Assembly: GCF_028554725.1 (NCBI RefSeq)
Contig: NC_071671.1
Coordinates: 12,064,001 to 12,128,000 of the forward strand
Length of the DNA: 64,000 bases
Reading direction: 5' to 3'
From: Zeugodacus cucurbitae
Taxonomy: Eukaryota > Arthropoda > Insecta > Diptera > Tephritidae
Shown here: one piece after another, positions 45,731 to 57,948 of the stretch
How the letters are laid out: each line of letters opens with the position of its first letter
How positions within the stretch are numbered: the first letter of the stretch is position 1
Position numbers and translations under genes: made by a program
Notes under the pieces: model-generated
What the model was told of the DNA's origin: nothing
Seen by the model: only the letters and a program-made list of their open reading frames with translations
The model's database searches: none

Positions 45731-47204
45731 TAGAATGGGTTGGACCATATTCTTATTGAGCTCAAAGAACTTACCTCGTTTATTATAACTATTAACATAA
45801 TAAAAATTGATTATATATAGTGAGTATGAAGAGTCTGTAAAAATCTGACTGTTTATTTGACGACCTTGGGCATATTTCACTTATTTAAAGCAAAGTGAAG
45901 ATTTTTGCATAATATGTTCTACATTAAAACTTTTCCCTTCACTCTTAAACATCTGTTTTCACATTCACTCTTTGCATTTCCACTACATTATCCACACACT
46001 TCTGTCACTTCTATATGCACATATTTTTTCTCGTTTCCACTTTGTGTTGTTAAATTGCGTTAACAAGGACATTAATTATTTTCACTTAACGACAATTGAC
46101 TCGGCTTACCTATGAAGTGCACCTACACTCACGCACACACTTATTCCACAACGCACTCACACATTTGTAGCTGTGTAAATACTCAGACACTTTAACTCGC
46201 ACGCAGTCGCCCTGTTATGCAACTAGCCACAAATATTTCAATTCACGTTGTTGTAGTTGTTGTATACACAACAGCATTGCTAGGGCTTGTAATCATTTAT
46301 TTCTGTCATGACCTCTAGTACTTCGTTCATGGATGTGTGTATGTGTGTGTGTGTGTGTTGTCTAGGCTTGCAACGCCTTCTGCGCCCTGCTTGTCCGATG
46401 TTTTGCTTTAATGTGTTTGTGCGGCAAAGTGGGTGGTTTGTTTTGGTTGTTTTACACACTCGCACACCACAGCCAACTTAATTATTACTTGCGTGCTTAA
46501 CAAGTATGTGCGTACGTAAGTGTGTAAGCGAAATTATATTTGTTTATGAATACTTAGCCATGAGATATAGATATACACATCTATTATGTTATAATAGATA
46601 ATTTTATGTATATATTATATCTATGTGTGGCTGATGGTAATGAGCGCAGAATGTTTTGTGGTAGCAGTTAACCTTAACAACTCAGACATGCTTCAGTCAT
46701 ATATTATATAGTGAAAAGGTTGTTGTTTTTGTATTTTGCGCTAAATGTTGTGGAAATTTCAATTACTTTCAAGAAATATGTAAAGTTGTTAAAGCTGGAA
46801 CTTGAAAATACACGTTTGTCGTGGGAAAATAAATTTAATGGGAATTTGGTTATAATGGCTCATACTGGTTCTTGAAAATTAAAAAAAAAACTAGAACAGA
46901 ACTTATTTCTTTAAAATTTTACCACTCCGTTTCTGCGCTGGTCAATTCTACGTAAGCGGCACAGACTGGGAACTGTCAGCTCACCATGATACATATTTAA
47001 ACAGTATTTCGTAACATTTTTATTTAAAAATTAGTCACCTCATCTCCCATGTCTGTTAAAAAAATGGTTTACTGTGGACATCATAACTCATTTTTGGTTT
47101 GTCTAAAGGATAGATAAATCTAGTTAATGAACGAAGGAAAAAAAATCATTTTTTTGGTAAAATCTTCGGCATATATAGACTCGGAAAAAATAGATGTAAT
47201 TATA
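45731..47204. other. Non-coding DNA
   Basis: A relatively CA/GT-rich block at 45940-46500 includes a GT run at 46332-46357. No gene recognised. Confidence 0.45.
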
Positions 47205-48694
47205 ATAAGTAAGGAAAGGCTAAGTTCGGGTGCAACCGAACGTTTTATACTCTCGCAATTTATTGCTATATTTTTATCAAGGTAACACACAATTTGACCT
47301 ATATACCATATATTCGGTATAAAGTCCAATAGAAAAACGAAAATAATCATATATGGTGTATAGGCTGAGGTAATTCCACCATCACCAACATACATTATAT
47401 CTAAGATTGTATGCTCATTTAATTTGGCCAAGAAATGTCATATATTAGCCGATTTATAAGCTATTAAGCCCGTCGTATTTTTGAAAATCCTATAATTAGC
47501 TAAATGAGAGCTCGGGGAAGTTATGACCTGATTTTAACCATTTCTGATACAGAGACACACTATTAGAAGAACAAGATTTCCTCTGAATTAAATTAAGATA
47601 TCTGAGAGATTTGCCGATATTTTCGGTGAAAAATTACCATAAGGCACTGAGTTCTTCAAATTCGTTATCCGGGACCTTAAAAAGTTATAGTCCGATTTCG
47701 ACAATTTTTTCAAAAGTGATGCCACGGATCATATACAGTATTTATGTAAACTTTTATTTCGCTATCTTCATTGGTTCCTTATGTATATCTTATAAAGTGA
47801 AGAAATCAGATGGAATTCAAAATTGTGTTATATGGGACGTTGTCGTAGTTGTGAACCGATTTCATCCATTTTCCACACGTATCAGCAGGGTCTCAAGAAA
47901 ATATTATATACCGAATTTCATTGAAATCTGTCGAGTAGTTCCTGAGTTATGGTTTTTGACCCATAAGTGGGTTTTGTAAAAAAATCTGAGTGCAGCTTCC
48001 ATCTGCCATTTGTTATGTAAAATTAAGCGTTTCTGACGTGTTTCGTTAGTGAGTTAACGCACTTTTAGTAATTTTCAACCTAACTTTTGTATGGGAGGTG
48101 GGCGTGGTTATTATCCGATTTCTTTCATTTTTGGACTGTATTAAGAAGTGCGCGCTCTGGTGGATTCGGCTATAATCGCTTAAAGCGGTTCCTACGCCAA
48201 ATATATGTATATTGGTTTGCGATATATGTACAAAAAACCTATTAGGGGGCGGGGTCACGCCCACTTCCACAAAAAAATTGCATCCAAATATGTCCCTTCA
48301 TTGTGTTCCAAATTTTATTTTCATAGCTTAAGTTATGGCTTAGTTATGGCACTACATGTGTTTTCGGTTTTCCCCATTTTGTGGGCGTGGCAGTAGTCCG
48401 ATTCCGCCCATCTTCGAACTTAACCTTCTCGTTCTTATGGTGCCAAGGAACACGTGTTCCAAGTTTCATTAAGATATCTCAATTTTTACTCAAGTTACAG
48501 CTTGCACGGATGGACAGACGGACAGACGGACGGACGGACAGACAGACATTTGGATTTGAACTTTACTCGTCACCCTGATCACTTTGGTGTATATAACCTT
48601 ATATCTAACTCGTTTAGTTTTAGGACTTACAAACAACCGTTATGTGGACAAAACTATAATATTCTCTTAGCAACTTTTGTTGCGAGAGTATAAA
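47205..48694 (+). mobile_element. DINE/INE-like interspersed repeat (copy I)
   Basis: About 1.49 kb, non-coding. It begins with TAAGTAAGG and a perfect 6-bp-stem hairpin GTTCGG-GTGCAA-CCGAAC. Then TTTATACTCTCGCAA (47244-47258) recurs exactly as its complement at the right end (48680-48694). The interior has many words of the type AATCGGACTACAACCACGCCC and, near the right end, a GACAGACGGACGGACAGACA minisatellite (48510-48547). Internal inverted ends, a hairpin and a GTCY-type minisatellite are the layout of Drosophila INE-1/DINE-1, a Helentron-associated repeat. The relationship is by architecture, not alignment. Frames such as RTDGRTDRQT are translations of the minisatellite. Confidence 0.7.
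48510..48547 (+). repeat. GGACAGAC-type minisatellite
   Basis: Short tandem GGAC/AGAC units inside copy I of the DINE-like repeat; the inverted copy has the matching run at about 48977-49000. Confidence 0.8.
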
Positions 48695-48902
48695 AAAACT
48701 AGATACTGTCATTCTAAGATGTGTGCAAAATTTGAAAAAAATCGATTATAACTTTTTTAGATATAGTGTCCACCGATTTGAAAATTAGAGTTTTGAGTTT
48801 AAAGTTATACCTTATTACTGACCTGGCCTGATGGGCGGAGCTTCCAAAGTATATATCTCTTAGAATTTTGCTCGGATTGAATTGATATTTTTATATTCAC
48901 AC

Positions 48903-49868
48903 AACAAAGTTGCTAAGAGAGTATTATAGTTTTGTTCACATAACGGTTGTTTGTAAGTCAACGAATTAGATAAAGGATGTCTGTCTGTCCGTCCATCCGT
49001 CTGTACACGCTGTAACTTGAGTAAAAATTAAGATATCTTGATGAAACTTGGCACATTCGCACCATAGAGAGGTTGCTTTCGAAGATGGGCAAAATCGGAC
49101 CACAGCCACGCTCACAAAATGGCGAAAACCGAAAACCCATAAAGTGCCATAAATAAAGCTATGGAAATAAAATTTGGTACAAAAGATCGTACCATGGAGG
49201 GGATGTAATTTTTTTTTTTTGAAAAGTGGGCGTGGCCCCGCCCCTACTAAGTTTGTTTGTAAATATATATCTCGTAAACTACTTAAGCTATATGAACCAA
49301 ACTTTCTAGAGTCGTTTCTTTTAGATACTACTTTATACAGTCGAAAAATGAAGGAAATCGGATAACAACCACGCCCACTTCCCAAACAAAGGTTATGTTG
49401 AAAACTACTAAAAATGCTTTAATTCAGTAAGGGAAAACACCGGAAACCTTAAATTTCATTATAAATTGGTATACAAAATTTTAAATGGGTATGGCTCCGC
49501 CCACTTATGGGTCAAAAACCATATCTCCGAAACTACTCGCCAATGATATGTTGTGAAAATAGGGCAAATCGGTGCACAACCACGCCTACTTCCTATATAC
49601 CAGAACTTTGAAGACTATCTAAATCGCTTACTTTACAATATATAAAGTAAGTACTAGTGAAGATATCGGAACAAAACTTTGCATAAATACTGCATTTATA
49701 GTGTGGCAGCCCCTTTCTAAAAATTGACGAAATCGGACAGTAGGTTTTCAAGGCCCCTATATATCGTACATGAGGACCTCGGTGCTTCTAATCTAAGATT
49801 AGAGTTTCCAGCTTTCAATGGACTTTATACCATATATATGACGAATATGTGGGTAAAATTGTGTATTA
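48903..49868 (-). mobile_element. DINE/INE-like repeat (copy II, inverted, 5'-truncated)
   Basis: Inverted copy of 47205-48694. It starts with CAACAAAGTTGCTAAGAGAG and the GTCTGTCTGTCCGTCC minisatellite and runs through the same AACCACGCCCACTTCC words to ATATACCATATA-like sequence near 49840, corresponding to about 47300 in copy I. The outer hairpin end is missing. Copies I and II are tail to tail with about 210 bp between them. Confidence 0.7.
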
Positions 49869-51559
49869 TATAATATTAATAAAATTAAATAAATAAATTG
49901 CTAGTGGTAGCCCCTTCATTCTGCTGTAACTTCCATTGCTGAAGCCCCATTGTGTACATCTTCACATTGGCGACTATCATTGAAACTAAATAAGAATACT
50001 TCATTGTGTTAGTGTCTAGATTCCGCTTTGAATAAAGTGTAGCTTAAAATTGGTTGGTATAGTGTCACACCTTGTCATTAATAAAATAATTGTAACTTTT
50101 TTATTATTATTTATTTGCTCTTTGTTTATATATAAGAGAGTTATTTTAATGACATAAGTTTTTCTTACCGTTTGTAATTAACTAGTGAGGAGCAATTGTC
50201 ATATGGAATACATTTTTTGACAGCGTTCACAACTTCTGTAACCGTTAGTCCGGAACTTTATCAACTTCTATATTGCTATATAATTGAAAATTATTTTGTA
50301 TATTAAAATTTCCCAACACATAAATTTTGCAAGTAACTGTATATATGTACACTAATTAAAGTAGATATTTAACTAAAAGCTTCGTAAAATAATGCGCCCT
50401 TCTATATTTACTTTGTTATTGCCAACTAACTAGCTTGTTGCCCTTCGTTACATAAAATAATATAGGTTTTGTGTCTACAATATTCAAACATTCAAGCACA
50501 TAGTCTATGTAGCTTTCAACATTTTCATTGCTGGCACTTCAGCCGACGATAATGGCGTCACGCTTGAACAAGTTAACATATAGCTATATATATAGCTATA
50601 TTCATGTATATATATACTTAAGTGTTGTTGTAGTTACATTGGCTGCCTGTGTCGTTGTACCAACTGCAGCTCTACAATATTTATTTTTACTCCACGGACA
50701 GTCATTTTATTTGTAGTAGTCTGAGTTTGAACTACGACAAAATATAGTTAAACACTAGCACTAAATTGCTACACAGACACATAGTTAACTGTGTTTGTGC
50801 CCGCTCATATACTTAACTGTACAGCCATTTCATTGTACATAAATAGTTAGCAGGCAATTTTGAATTATGTTTTCCATAAATTTGTGTAAAATCATGACAG
50901 TATAAAATAATATATTGCTATCAGCAGAATCGTTTATCATCATTTGTGTAGGCTGACTGTATACAGACACAGACACACAGGCAAACACAAATAAATAAAT
51001 AGGTGTATGTATGTATATGTATTACACAGTTAAGTAGGCAGTTTTGCAGCCTTTTGTAGGTCATCGAGAATTTGCAATGGTAATTTTGTTAGCTGCAGCT
51101 CCAGCAGCGAGCGCATCTAATGACTCCATAGTAATTATGTGTGAGTTTATGTTGCAATAAATGCACAACTTTGAAACTATGTTGCGGAAAGATTTACGTG
51201 CCTATTATAAATTTCATTTCATTTCACATATTATATTTGTGCAATAGTTTTGGAGGTCAGTTTGCGTGCGGTGAGTGAGAGTGGCTGCAGTTGAGTAGCG
51301 GTTTTTCGATATGCCACATAATTGTGCCACATAAGTGTCATTTATCTCTAATGAGTTTGGTTAAATTTTAGGGGAATAAGTAACAATGACTTATCCACTT
51401 TCGAATGACCCATATATCAAATAGCAGACAATTAAAACATACCACTTGACGAAATAATTAAGTTAGGCTGGTCCTTTCTGAAGCCAAAAATACTTCAACT
51501 GGACCAAAACTCGACTCACGAGTCGACAAAGCACTTGGAATCTTTCAGATAATTCACCT
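49869..51559. other. Non-coding DNA
   Basis: AT-rich with TATATA runs near 50580-50615 and CA repeats near 50960-50990. No gene recognised. Confidence 0.5.
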
Positions 51560-52500
51560 TTTCACATAAAAATAATTTGGAAGAAGAAGTGACTGGATGA
51601 TTTCATTTCACTTTCTTCCATATAGCTTTGGCAACTAGCCGCTGGCTGTATCTTTAGTTTCACCACATGTGTACCTACCGGATAGTGTCCAGTCAGCACA
51701 CCTATAACTGCGCCGATATGACCCTTGCTGAGAGAAAATAGTTTAAAAGACCTTTTATGCTCAAAAAAAAAAATATATATATATATAAATCGCAACTGCA
51801 TAAGTGTCTAGTGTTTGGTGAGCTCACGCGATGTTTGTATATCCAGCCCTGGAGGGCAAGTTGTTTGGGGGCTTAAATATAGAGTGGATTGAAAGCTTTC
51901 AGCAGAAGACTACCCCTATCATCGTCCTCCCAGTTTCAATGCACTTGGATTGAGAGCTTTCAGCAGAAGACTACCCCTGTCATCGTCCTCCCAGTTTCAA
52001 TGCACTTGGATTGAGAGCTTTCAGCAGAAGACTACCCCTATCATCGTCCTCCCAGTTTCACTTCTTAAAAAGCATACTGCTTTTTCTCTATCAGCTCCTC
52101 CCTTCCTCACATATACATCGGTTCAGCGGTGCACTGATCCAAGTTATCAGTGATGCAATGTATCTTTTTGGGATCCTTCATGTTCGCAGCGTCTCTGAGT
52201 TTGATAGCGACCATCGCCATTGTTGCATCTTATTTTCGGAATTTTACCAACGTTTTCGGAAGATACGTGGATAGGCTAATGGGCTTTGACAGTGACTTGG
52301 GAACTTTTACCGGCTTTTGGGATGAGCGGCACCCTAACATGCTTTCGAGTTGTCACAATTTAGTCCAATCTAAAACAGTGTGTGTAGATGGGAGCTAACC
52401 AGCCACAAAACAACTTAGCCGCTCGCTGTACAATGGGTGTCTCTCGACAAAGACCGTTTTACATTTACCGGTCTTTTTGTCGGCTGGATCCAAAAACATA
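51560..52500 (-). pseudogene. Non-LTR retrotransposon relic interrupted by a 61-bp tandem repeat
   Basis: Minus-strand pieces: near 52310-52220 a KPISLSTYLPKTLVKF-like block, matching the RPISLSSFLLKTLE segment at the start of the reverse transcriptase; near 51770-51620 LSKGHIGAVIGVLTGHYPVG followed by CQSYMEESEMKSSSHF, the RNase H-to-zinc-tail region of I/R1-like elements. Most of the reverse transcriptase between them is gone and the space holds the tandem repeat. Inactive. Confidence 0.55.
51885..52060. repeat. 61-bp tandem repeat, 2.9 units
   Basis: Units start at 51885, 51946 and 52007, each TGGATTGARAGCTTTCAGCA and onward. Units differ at only one or two positions (A/G in GARAGC, A/G in CCCCTRTCATC). 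The third is cut off at CAGTTTCA. High identity indicates recent expansion. Period 61 is not a multiple of three, so it does not encode a repeating peptide. Confidence 0.9.
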
Positions 52501-55407
52501 TCGCTCATGTTACACTGCGAACATAATTATTTCATTTCTGTGACGAAAATTGCATCTTAATCCTAATATCAAAACATAGTGACAACAGCAGATCTCCAAA
52601 TTTGACTTCATTTTACTACTTTTAGTGGTTTTTAATAACAAATTGTACGTCAGAAGTCCCCTCACAGTAGCAACATTTTTGTAAGACCTACATACAAGAA
52701 TCTAAATCTGATGATGTTTTTTATGAGAAGCTTATACGTCTAAAAGCTTCAATGCATGGTTAGGCCTTCAGATCTGAGCAAACTCTGCATAATGTTGGAC
52801 TATTATAGCTCGTAGTGTGTGGTGTGTGTCTTTGCTATTTGAATCATGGTGTCATGATTGAAAACTTACTATCGGTTATTGTTTCTTCACTGATTCCTTT
52901 AAGTATCAGAACACTATTTTCATGACAATATGATTAAAAGGCAGTTTTTTATATTATAATGAGATCGATCTGGTTTATGCTCGAGCAATAGTTTGCGAGT
53001 GCATTGATGATTTCATCTTTATATGTGGACTAAATGTGAGCCCACAGGAAGAGATACTTATTTAATGCGAAAAATATCTATTAAAATTTTATAAAATTGG
53101 CTTCCACCTCCTCGTTCTGGGATACTTGTACAAACCAGAGACATCAAAGACATATGTTGGTTACGAGACTAAATTCTGAAGTATGTATGTACTACAAAAT
53201 TCAAAATTAAATTACGACTGTGTCTTCTGTTTTCTGGAGTCAACCTTTCACTGGAATACTGGAACTCCAGAACTCCAGGAACACCGGATGGACTAATACT
53301 TTTCGACCAGTAGTTCGTATGAATACTCATTATTCAAGTCAAGTATTCGAAGACACTAGCGGTCTCACATAAATACACTTACAAGACATCCGATTATTGT
53401 TTGCTTAAACAAGTTTCTAATTACTACGTTTATGTTACAAAAGCTCCCCGAAATGTAAAATGGAACAATCAAATATTTCACCGAATTATAAAATACTTAA
53501 CCTGAGTATAAAGGTCTTAGATCCGCACTCAAGCAAACACATGCTTACCATAGCATAGTGGCACAAATGTTGAGGGTTAATAAAGCACCTTTCCTCGCTT
53601 CTTGGTGTTAGTAAAGGTAACATTTTGTAAGTATGTGAACATGAAAGTCTGCGTGTTTATTTGCTAATGCCACTCCTTTCTCATTGACACACAAACACAG
53701 ATAAATATAGGATATACAAAGACATGGGTGCTTATAAATATATAAATTACATGCGCTATTTAACACTTCATAATATGAGCACCAGTGGGTGAGCATGCTT
53801 AGAAAATAAACACAGAGTTGCACATGTGTCGGAGACAACACGCTCATCGCCGGTTGCTTGGCGGCACGTGGTGTTACAATGCGCTTGATAATGCGAAGAA
53901 ATGGAAATATTTACAAGTAGCACGCGCGATCACGCACAGCAAAACGTGTGCCACATTACGAGCGAACGGAGCTTTAAGGCGGCAAGGAGCAAGCCAGCCA
54001 GTCAGCCAGCTAGGAGAAGAGCTCAGCGCTGCGTGTGCTAAGATGTAGAGATATACTCGTGTATATAACACTAAATGAATAAGGGCGGTGGGAGTATTAT
54101 GATTATAAATGCTTGCTCAACGAAATTATGAACAATCGAATGAACCGTTAGTTGTGCTTACAGCATATTATACTTGGATAATGAAGCTTTAGGTACAAGG
54201 TGAATATGTTAAGCAAGGAAGTTCTTAAGGCGGGTGAAAAATAACTTTTGAACGTTGCTTATTGTGAGAAAATAATTTCCAATAAATATTACAATACAGA
54301 AACAATATTTTTCATTTTGAACAAAAATGTGGTATGTTCATTTCGAATTCAAATTTCCTGGCCCGGATGGGGACCAGTAACTGATGTTACCTTTATTTCG
54401 AAAAATAAACTTAAGAAATCATGCTTTGATGCAATATATAATATATGGTGTATGGAAAGTGGTACTCATTAAGGTTTACTACGGAAATATGGCACTCCTT
54501 TGAAAAAGATAATTCTGAAACTCGAATTGAAGTTCAAATGAGTTAAGAAAATCAGTACAATGTCTTACCATAAACAGGTTCACCTTTACGAGATTCTAAG
54601 ATTTTATTATCATAACTTCAGAGGTCTTAACCAGGGCAAAGGAAAGAGCAGCAAAGAGAATATAATAAAAATTTCGTAAATATTTTTAATAATCATGAAA
54701 TGTTCGGTGCTAAAATGAAATGGGTATCCCGGAACACCGGGTTCGAGAACACTGATGCGAACAAGCGAGAAATATTTGCTTCCTATGGGCAAGTTTTCAT
54801 GAATAAGAGAGGGTCTTGCAGCAATAATAATTGAGTATATTACTGGAGATGCTTGTAGTTTTGCAAGTAATTTGAATTACCGAATTTGGCAGCACCTGGA
54901 AAGGACATGCGAACGTATGTATTGTATAGCAACTCAGACGATTTGAGGGGTTATTCTTCATAATTTAATTTAATTTTGGATTAAATATTGCTTTTAAATA
55001 TTCTTAGAGTTAAAACACCTAGATCAGAGAGTTCTGCTACACAAAATTAGTAGGCAGTTCAATTAAAAGAATTGTGATTTAGTCGGCAATATACTATGTA
55101 GGTGGAAATAACTCAGAACTAAACTCTGTCGTCTATTGTGGTATTTAGCTTTAAGCTTAAATCAATTAACAACTACTCTGGTATACTTATTTATATTATT
55201 ATATTTTGTCAGATGAATCGAAATTGAAGTTAAAGAAAAAAATACGTAAACGGGTGTGCTGTGAGTTCCCTAAGAGACTGCAGCCAAAAAATATTTCTGG
55301 AGGTAGGTCAATCATAGCCTGGGTTTTCTTTTCATTATCAGGACTTGAAAACCTGGTTGCATTTGACTGAAAGAGCTCTATTATGATATATATGTATGAA
55401 CGAAAAG
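52501..55407. other. Non-coding DNA
   Basis: No gene recognised. A GC-richer patch at 53815-54050 contains overlapping open frames on both strands without motifs. A compact GGAACTCCAGAACTCC repeat is near 53250-53290. Confidence 0.45.
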
Positions 55408-56245
55408 AAAGTGTGTGGAGTCATTACGCGCGGAAGAAGTTATACTTCTTAGTGATATTCCAAGAAATTCATATAATTTTGTATGAAAGAAAACTAGCGA
55501 GAGGGAAAGGATAAAAATATGGTGGAGTGACCAACACTTTCTTAAATTCACATTTTATAAAGCAAAGTCCAAATCAATTATCATTTCTGGGTTCTGACGG
55601 ATTGATATCTATAATATTTACAATTGGATTATGATAACTAAAATATGATATGAAATGTCTAACATCTATTTTATCTATATTTCTCCATGTGATCATTTCT
55701 AATGAATATTTCTCTCTGAGGAATGTCAGTAATGGTTCAGCTTCTGGCAATGAGAAATTTACGTTGAAATATCCCGCAAGGAGTACCGGTTGTTCGCTAT
55801 ACCCTACTGGTTCTCCGATAATCTCTTCAAAAGCTTGCGAACCTGCAGTTGACAACGGTAATAATGCTTTACCGATGAAACTTTTCAACGGCTAACGCAG
55901 AGTATTTCAACCAAAAGTCACACAAAATAGTTGAGAATTCGCAGAAATTAAACAGAAACGAAAGGAAAACAAATAATGCACAAGCATACAAACAATTATA
56001 TGCGTACACATGTGATCACCAACCAACAATTTAAACATTGTTCTATAAAAACAAGAATTGCTCAAATAGCATAAGCATGGCAAGTGCTTTAAGTTCTCTG
56101 CTTTACTCTCATTCACCCTCTCTCTCTCTCTCGCGTTAATTGTTCAACGCTATCCCCTCTCCACTCAAGCGTTAAACAATTATCGCAACCTTTTCCGAAG
56201 TCGTATAAGAAGTATAACTTCAAAAACTTTTCGAAAAAAATATTT
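55408..56245 (-). mobile_element. Helentron-like element (copy 2, uninterrupted)
   Basis: Matches 15694-17338 over the whole length except the hAT. It carries the same end hairpins (AAGAAG-TTATA-CTTCTT at about 55435-55451; GAAG-TATAA-CTTC at about 56209-56222) and a shorter CT run. It contains ATAAGCAT once at 56071-56078, which is the empty site of the hAT in copy 1. The endonuclease relic is on the minus strand. Confidence 0.55.
55574..55888 (-). pseudogene. EEP-type endonuclease C-terminal relic (copy 2)
   Basis: A 104-codon open frame: AFEEIIGEPVGYSEQPVLLA, GYFNVNFSLPEAEPLLTFL, then RNIDKIDVRHFISYFSYHNP and a tail. The GDFN motif is altered to GYFN, and the block PTTKGSTTIDLVFA seen in copy 1 is deleted in frame, removing catalytic residues. 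It is open but cannot be an active nuclease. Confidence 0.6.
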
Positions 56246-56340
56246 CGGCTTGTGTGATTATATCTTCTAAAAGCATACTGATCCCAAGCCCACGAGCAGG
56301 ATACCACAGATATTTTTTATTGAAATAGCGACTGATTAAT

Positions 56341-56562
56341 TGGACTGGCCCACTCAAACACTCAAGTCAAATCTAATAAAGCATCTTTGGACTATTTTGG
56401 ACAAAAAAAAAATCCATTTGAGTTAACATAAACACTTTCTGTTAAAGGATGGAACAACAGTGGCGAAAAACTCCAAAGGATACATTCAAAAACTTAACTG
56501 CCAGTATGATAAAACGATGGGCAGAGGTCATCAAAAATAAAAGAGGAAATTCCAAGTATTAA
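56341..56562 (+). pseudogene. Tc1-like transposase C-terminal relic
   Basis: Plus strand, two frames. First DWPTQTLKSNLIKHLWTILD, a mutated form of the WPxxSPDLNPIEHLW motif that holds the third catalytic acid. Then WRKTPKDTFKNLTASMIKRW and AEVIKNKRGNSKY ending at TAA 56560-56562, matching the usual C terminus of Tc1 transposases. A frameshift lies between. The rest of the gene is absent. Confidence 0.7.
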
Positions 56563-57000
56563 AAATGTTTGTTTAAGTTTAAGAAATTTTTTATTACTTT
56601 TATTATTTAATTTAAATTCTTTCGAAATGAAGTAAAAATTGTCGTCTTTACCTTGAAGAAATATTCATATATTTTCATGTTCACAAGCACATGTTATTAG
56701 TGTACAGTAAAAGCTCCTTATTCGCGCTTCCTTTATTCGCGGATTAAAAAAAAATGAGACCCAATTTCTATATTCGCGACTAAAAATTTTTTTATTCCCG
56801 GATCTAATAAGCACATAAATAATAATAAAATTATTCCAATAGGTATCCAACCCAATATTCTTGTCGAATGGACTAATAATACTAATAGATCTTATTACAA
56901 GAAAATTTTAAATATTCCACTATTTTCGCAATATTTTTGAACTTTTGGTAATATTTTCATATAGAAGGGGCTCACATGGAACTGAACACAACCTATTGAA

Positions 57001-57246
57001 GAAGAGGCTTCAACAAGCACTGGAAACGTGACATTCAATTTGAAAAATCTTAGTGAAGGTTTAAGAATGGCAAATGAGCTCTGCGATTTCTTTATGAACA
57101 TTGATCCGTGTATGGAATGAAGTCTAATTTTTAAGAGACAAATTGCTAATGCGACTGCTGTGTATCAGTCTGAATTGAAGGAGCTTTTGAAAACTGCTAA
57201 GCAAGAAAAAATTACAAAATTCTTCAAACCATTGCCTAAGCCTTAA
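57001..57246 (+). pseudogene. pogo-type transposase C terminus with PCNA-binding motif (first copy)
   Basis: The frame reads STGNVTFNLKNLSEGLRMAN, then ELCDFFMNIDPCME, an in-frame TGA (57118-57120, where relatives have Arg, so a CGA-to-TGA change is likely) and SLIFKRQIANATAVYQSELK, ending KQEKITKFFKPLPKP. This matches the Tigger/pogo C terminus. QEKITKFF (57202-57225) fits the PCNA-interacting QxxhxxFF box, which is known in pogo transposase. No catalytic domain remains. Confidence 0.7.
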
Positions 57247-57702
57247 GATAATTAGTTGAAATGTTCAAAAACTTCAATTAAATCATTTGTTTATATACCT
57301 ATTTGTTTTTTTTCTGTCACCTAGGAACATATCCCCTATAATCCCATATAAATTACCATCCCATATTCATATATTTTCATGTTCACAAGCACATGTTATT
57401 AGTGTACAGTAAAAGCTCCTTATTCGCGCTTCCTTTATTCGCGGATTAAAAAAAAATGAGACCCAATTTCTATATTCGCGACTAAAAATTTTTTTATTCC
57501 CGGATCTAATAAGCACATAAATAATAATAAAATTATTCCAATAGGTATCCAACCCAATATTCTTGTCGAATGGACTAATAATACTAATAGATCTTATTAC
57601 AAGAAAATTTTAAATATTCCACTATTTTCGCAATATTTTTGAACTTTTGGTAATATTTTCATATAGAAGGGGCTCACATGGAACTGAACACAACCTATTG
57701 AA

Positions 57703-57948
57703 GAAGAGGCTTCAACAAGCACTGGAAACGTGACATTCAATTTGAAAAATCTTAGTGAAGGTTTAAGAATGGCAAATGAGCTCTGCGATTTCTTTATGAA
57801 CATTGATCCGTGTATGGAATGAAGTCTAATTTTTAAGAGACAAATTGCTAATGCGACTGCTGTGTATCAGTCTGAATTGAAGGAGCTTTTGAAAACTGCT
57901 AAGCAAGAAAAAATTACAAAATTCTTCAAACCATTGCCTAAGCCTTAA
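57703..57948 (+). pseudogene. pogo-type transposase C terminus (duplicate copy)
   Basis: Copy of 57001-57246, 702 bp downstream, with the same TGA and the same QEKITKFF motif (57904-57927). Confidence 0.7.

Noticed and set aside
48381..48693. Frames with RTDGRTDRQT repeats
   Set aside because: Translation of the GGACAGAC minisatellite in the DINE-like repeat, not a protein.
53818..54071. Overlapping GC-rich frames on both strands
   Set aside because: No motif on either strand; may be a promoter-type patch, but coding is not supported.
56665..57101. Minus-strand frames of 61 and 68 codons, present twice
   Set aside because: Antisense shadows of the pogo-like relic; duplicated only because of the 702-bp tandem duplication.
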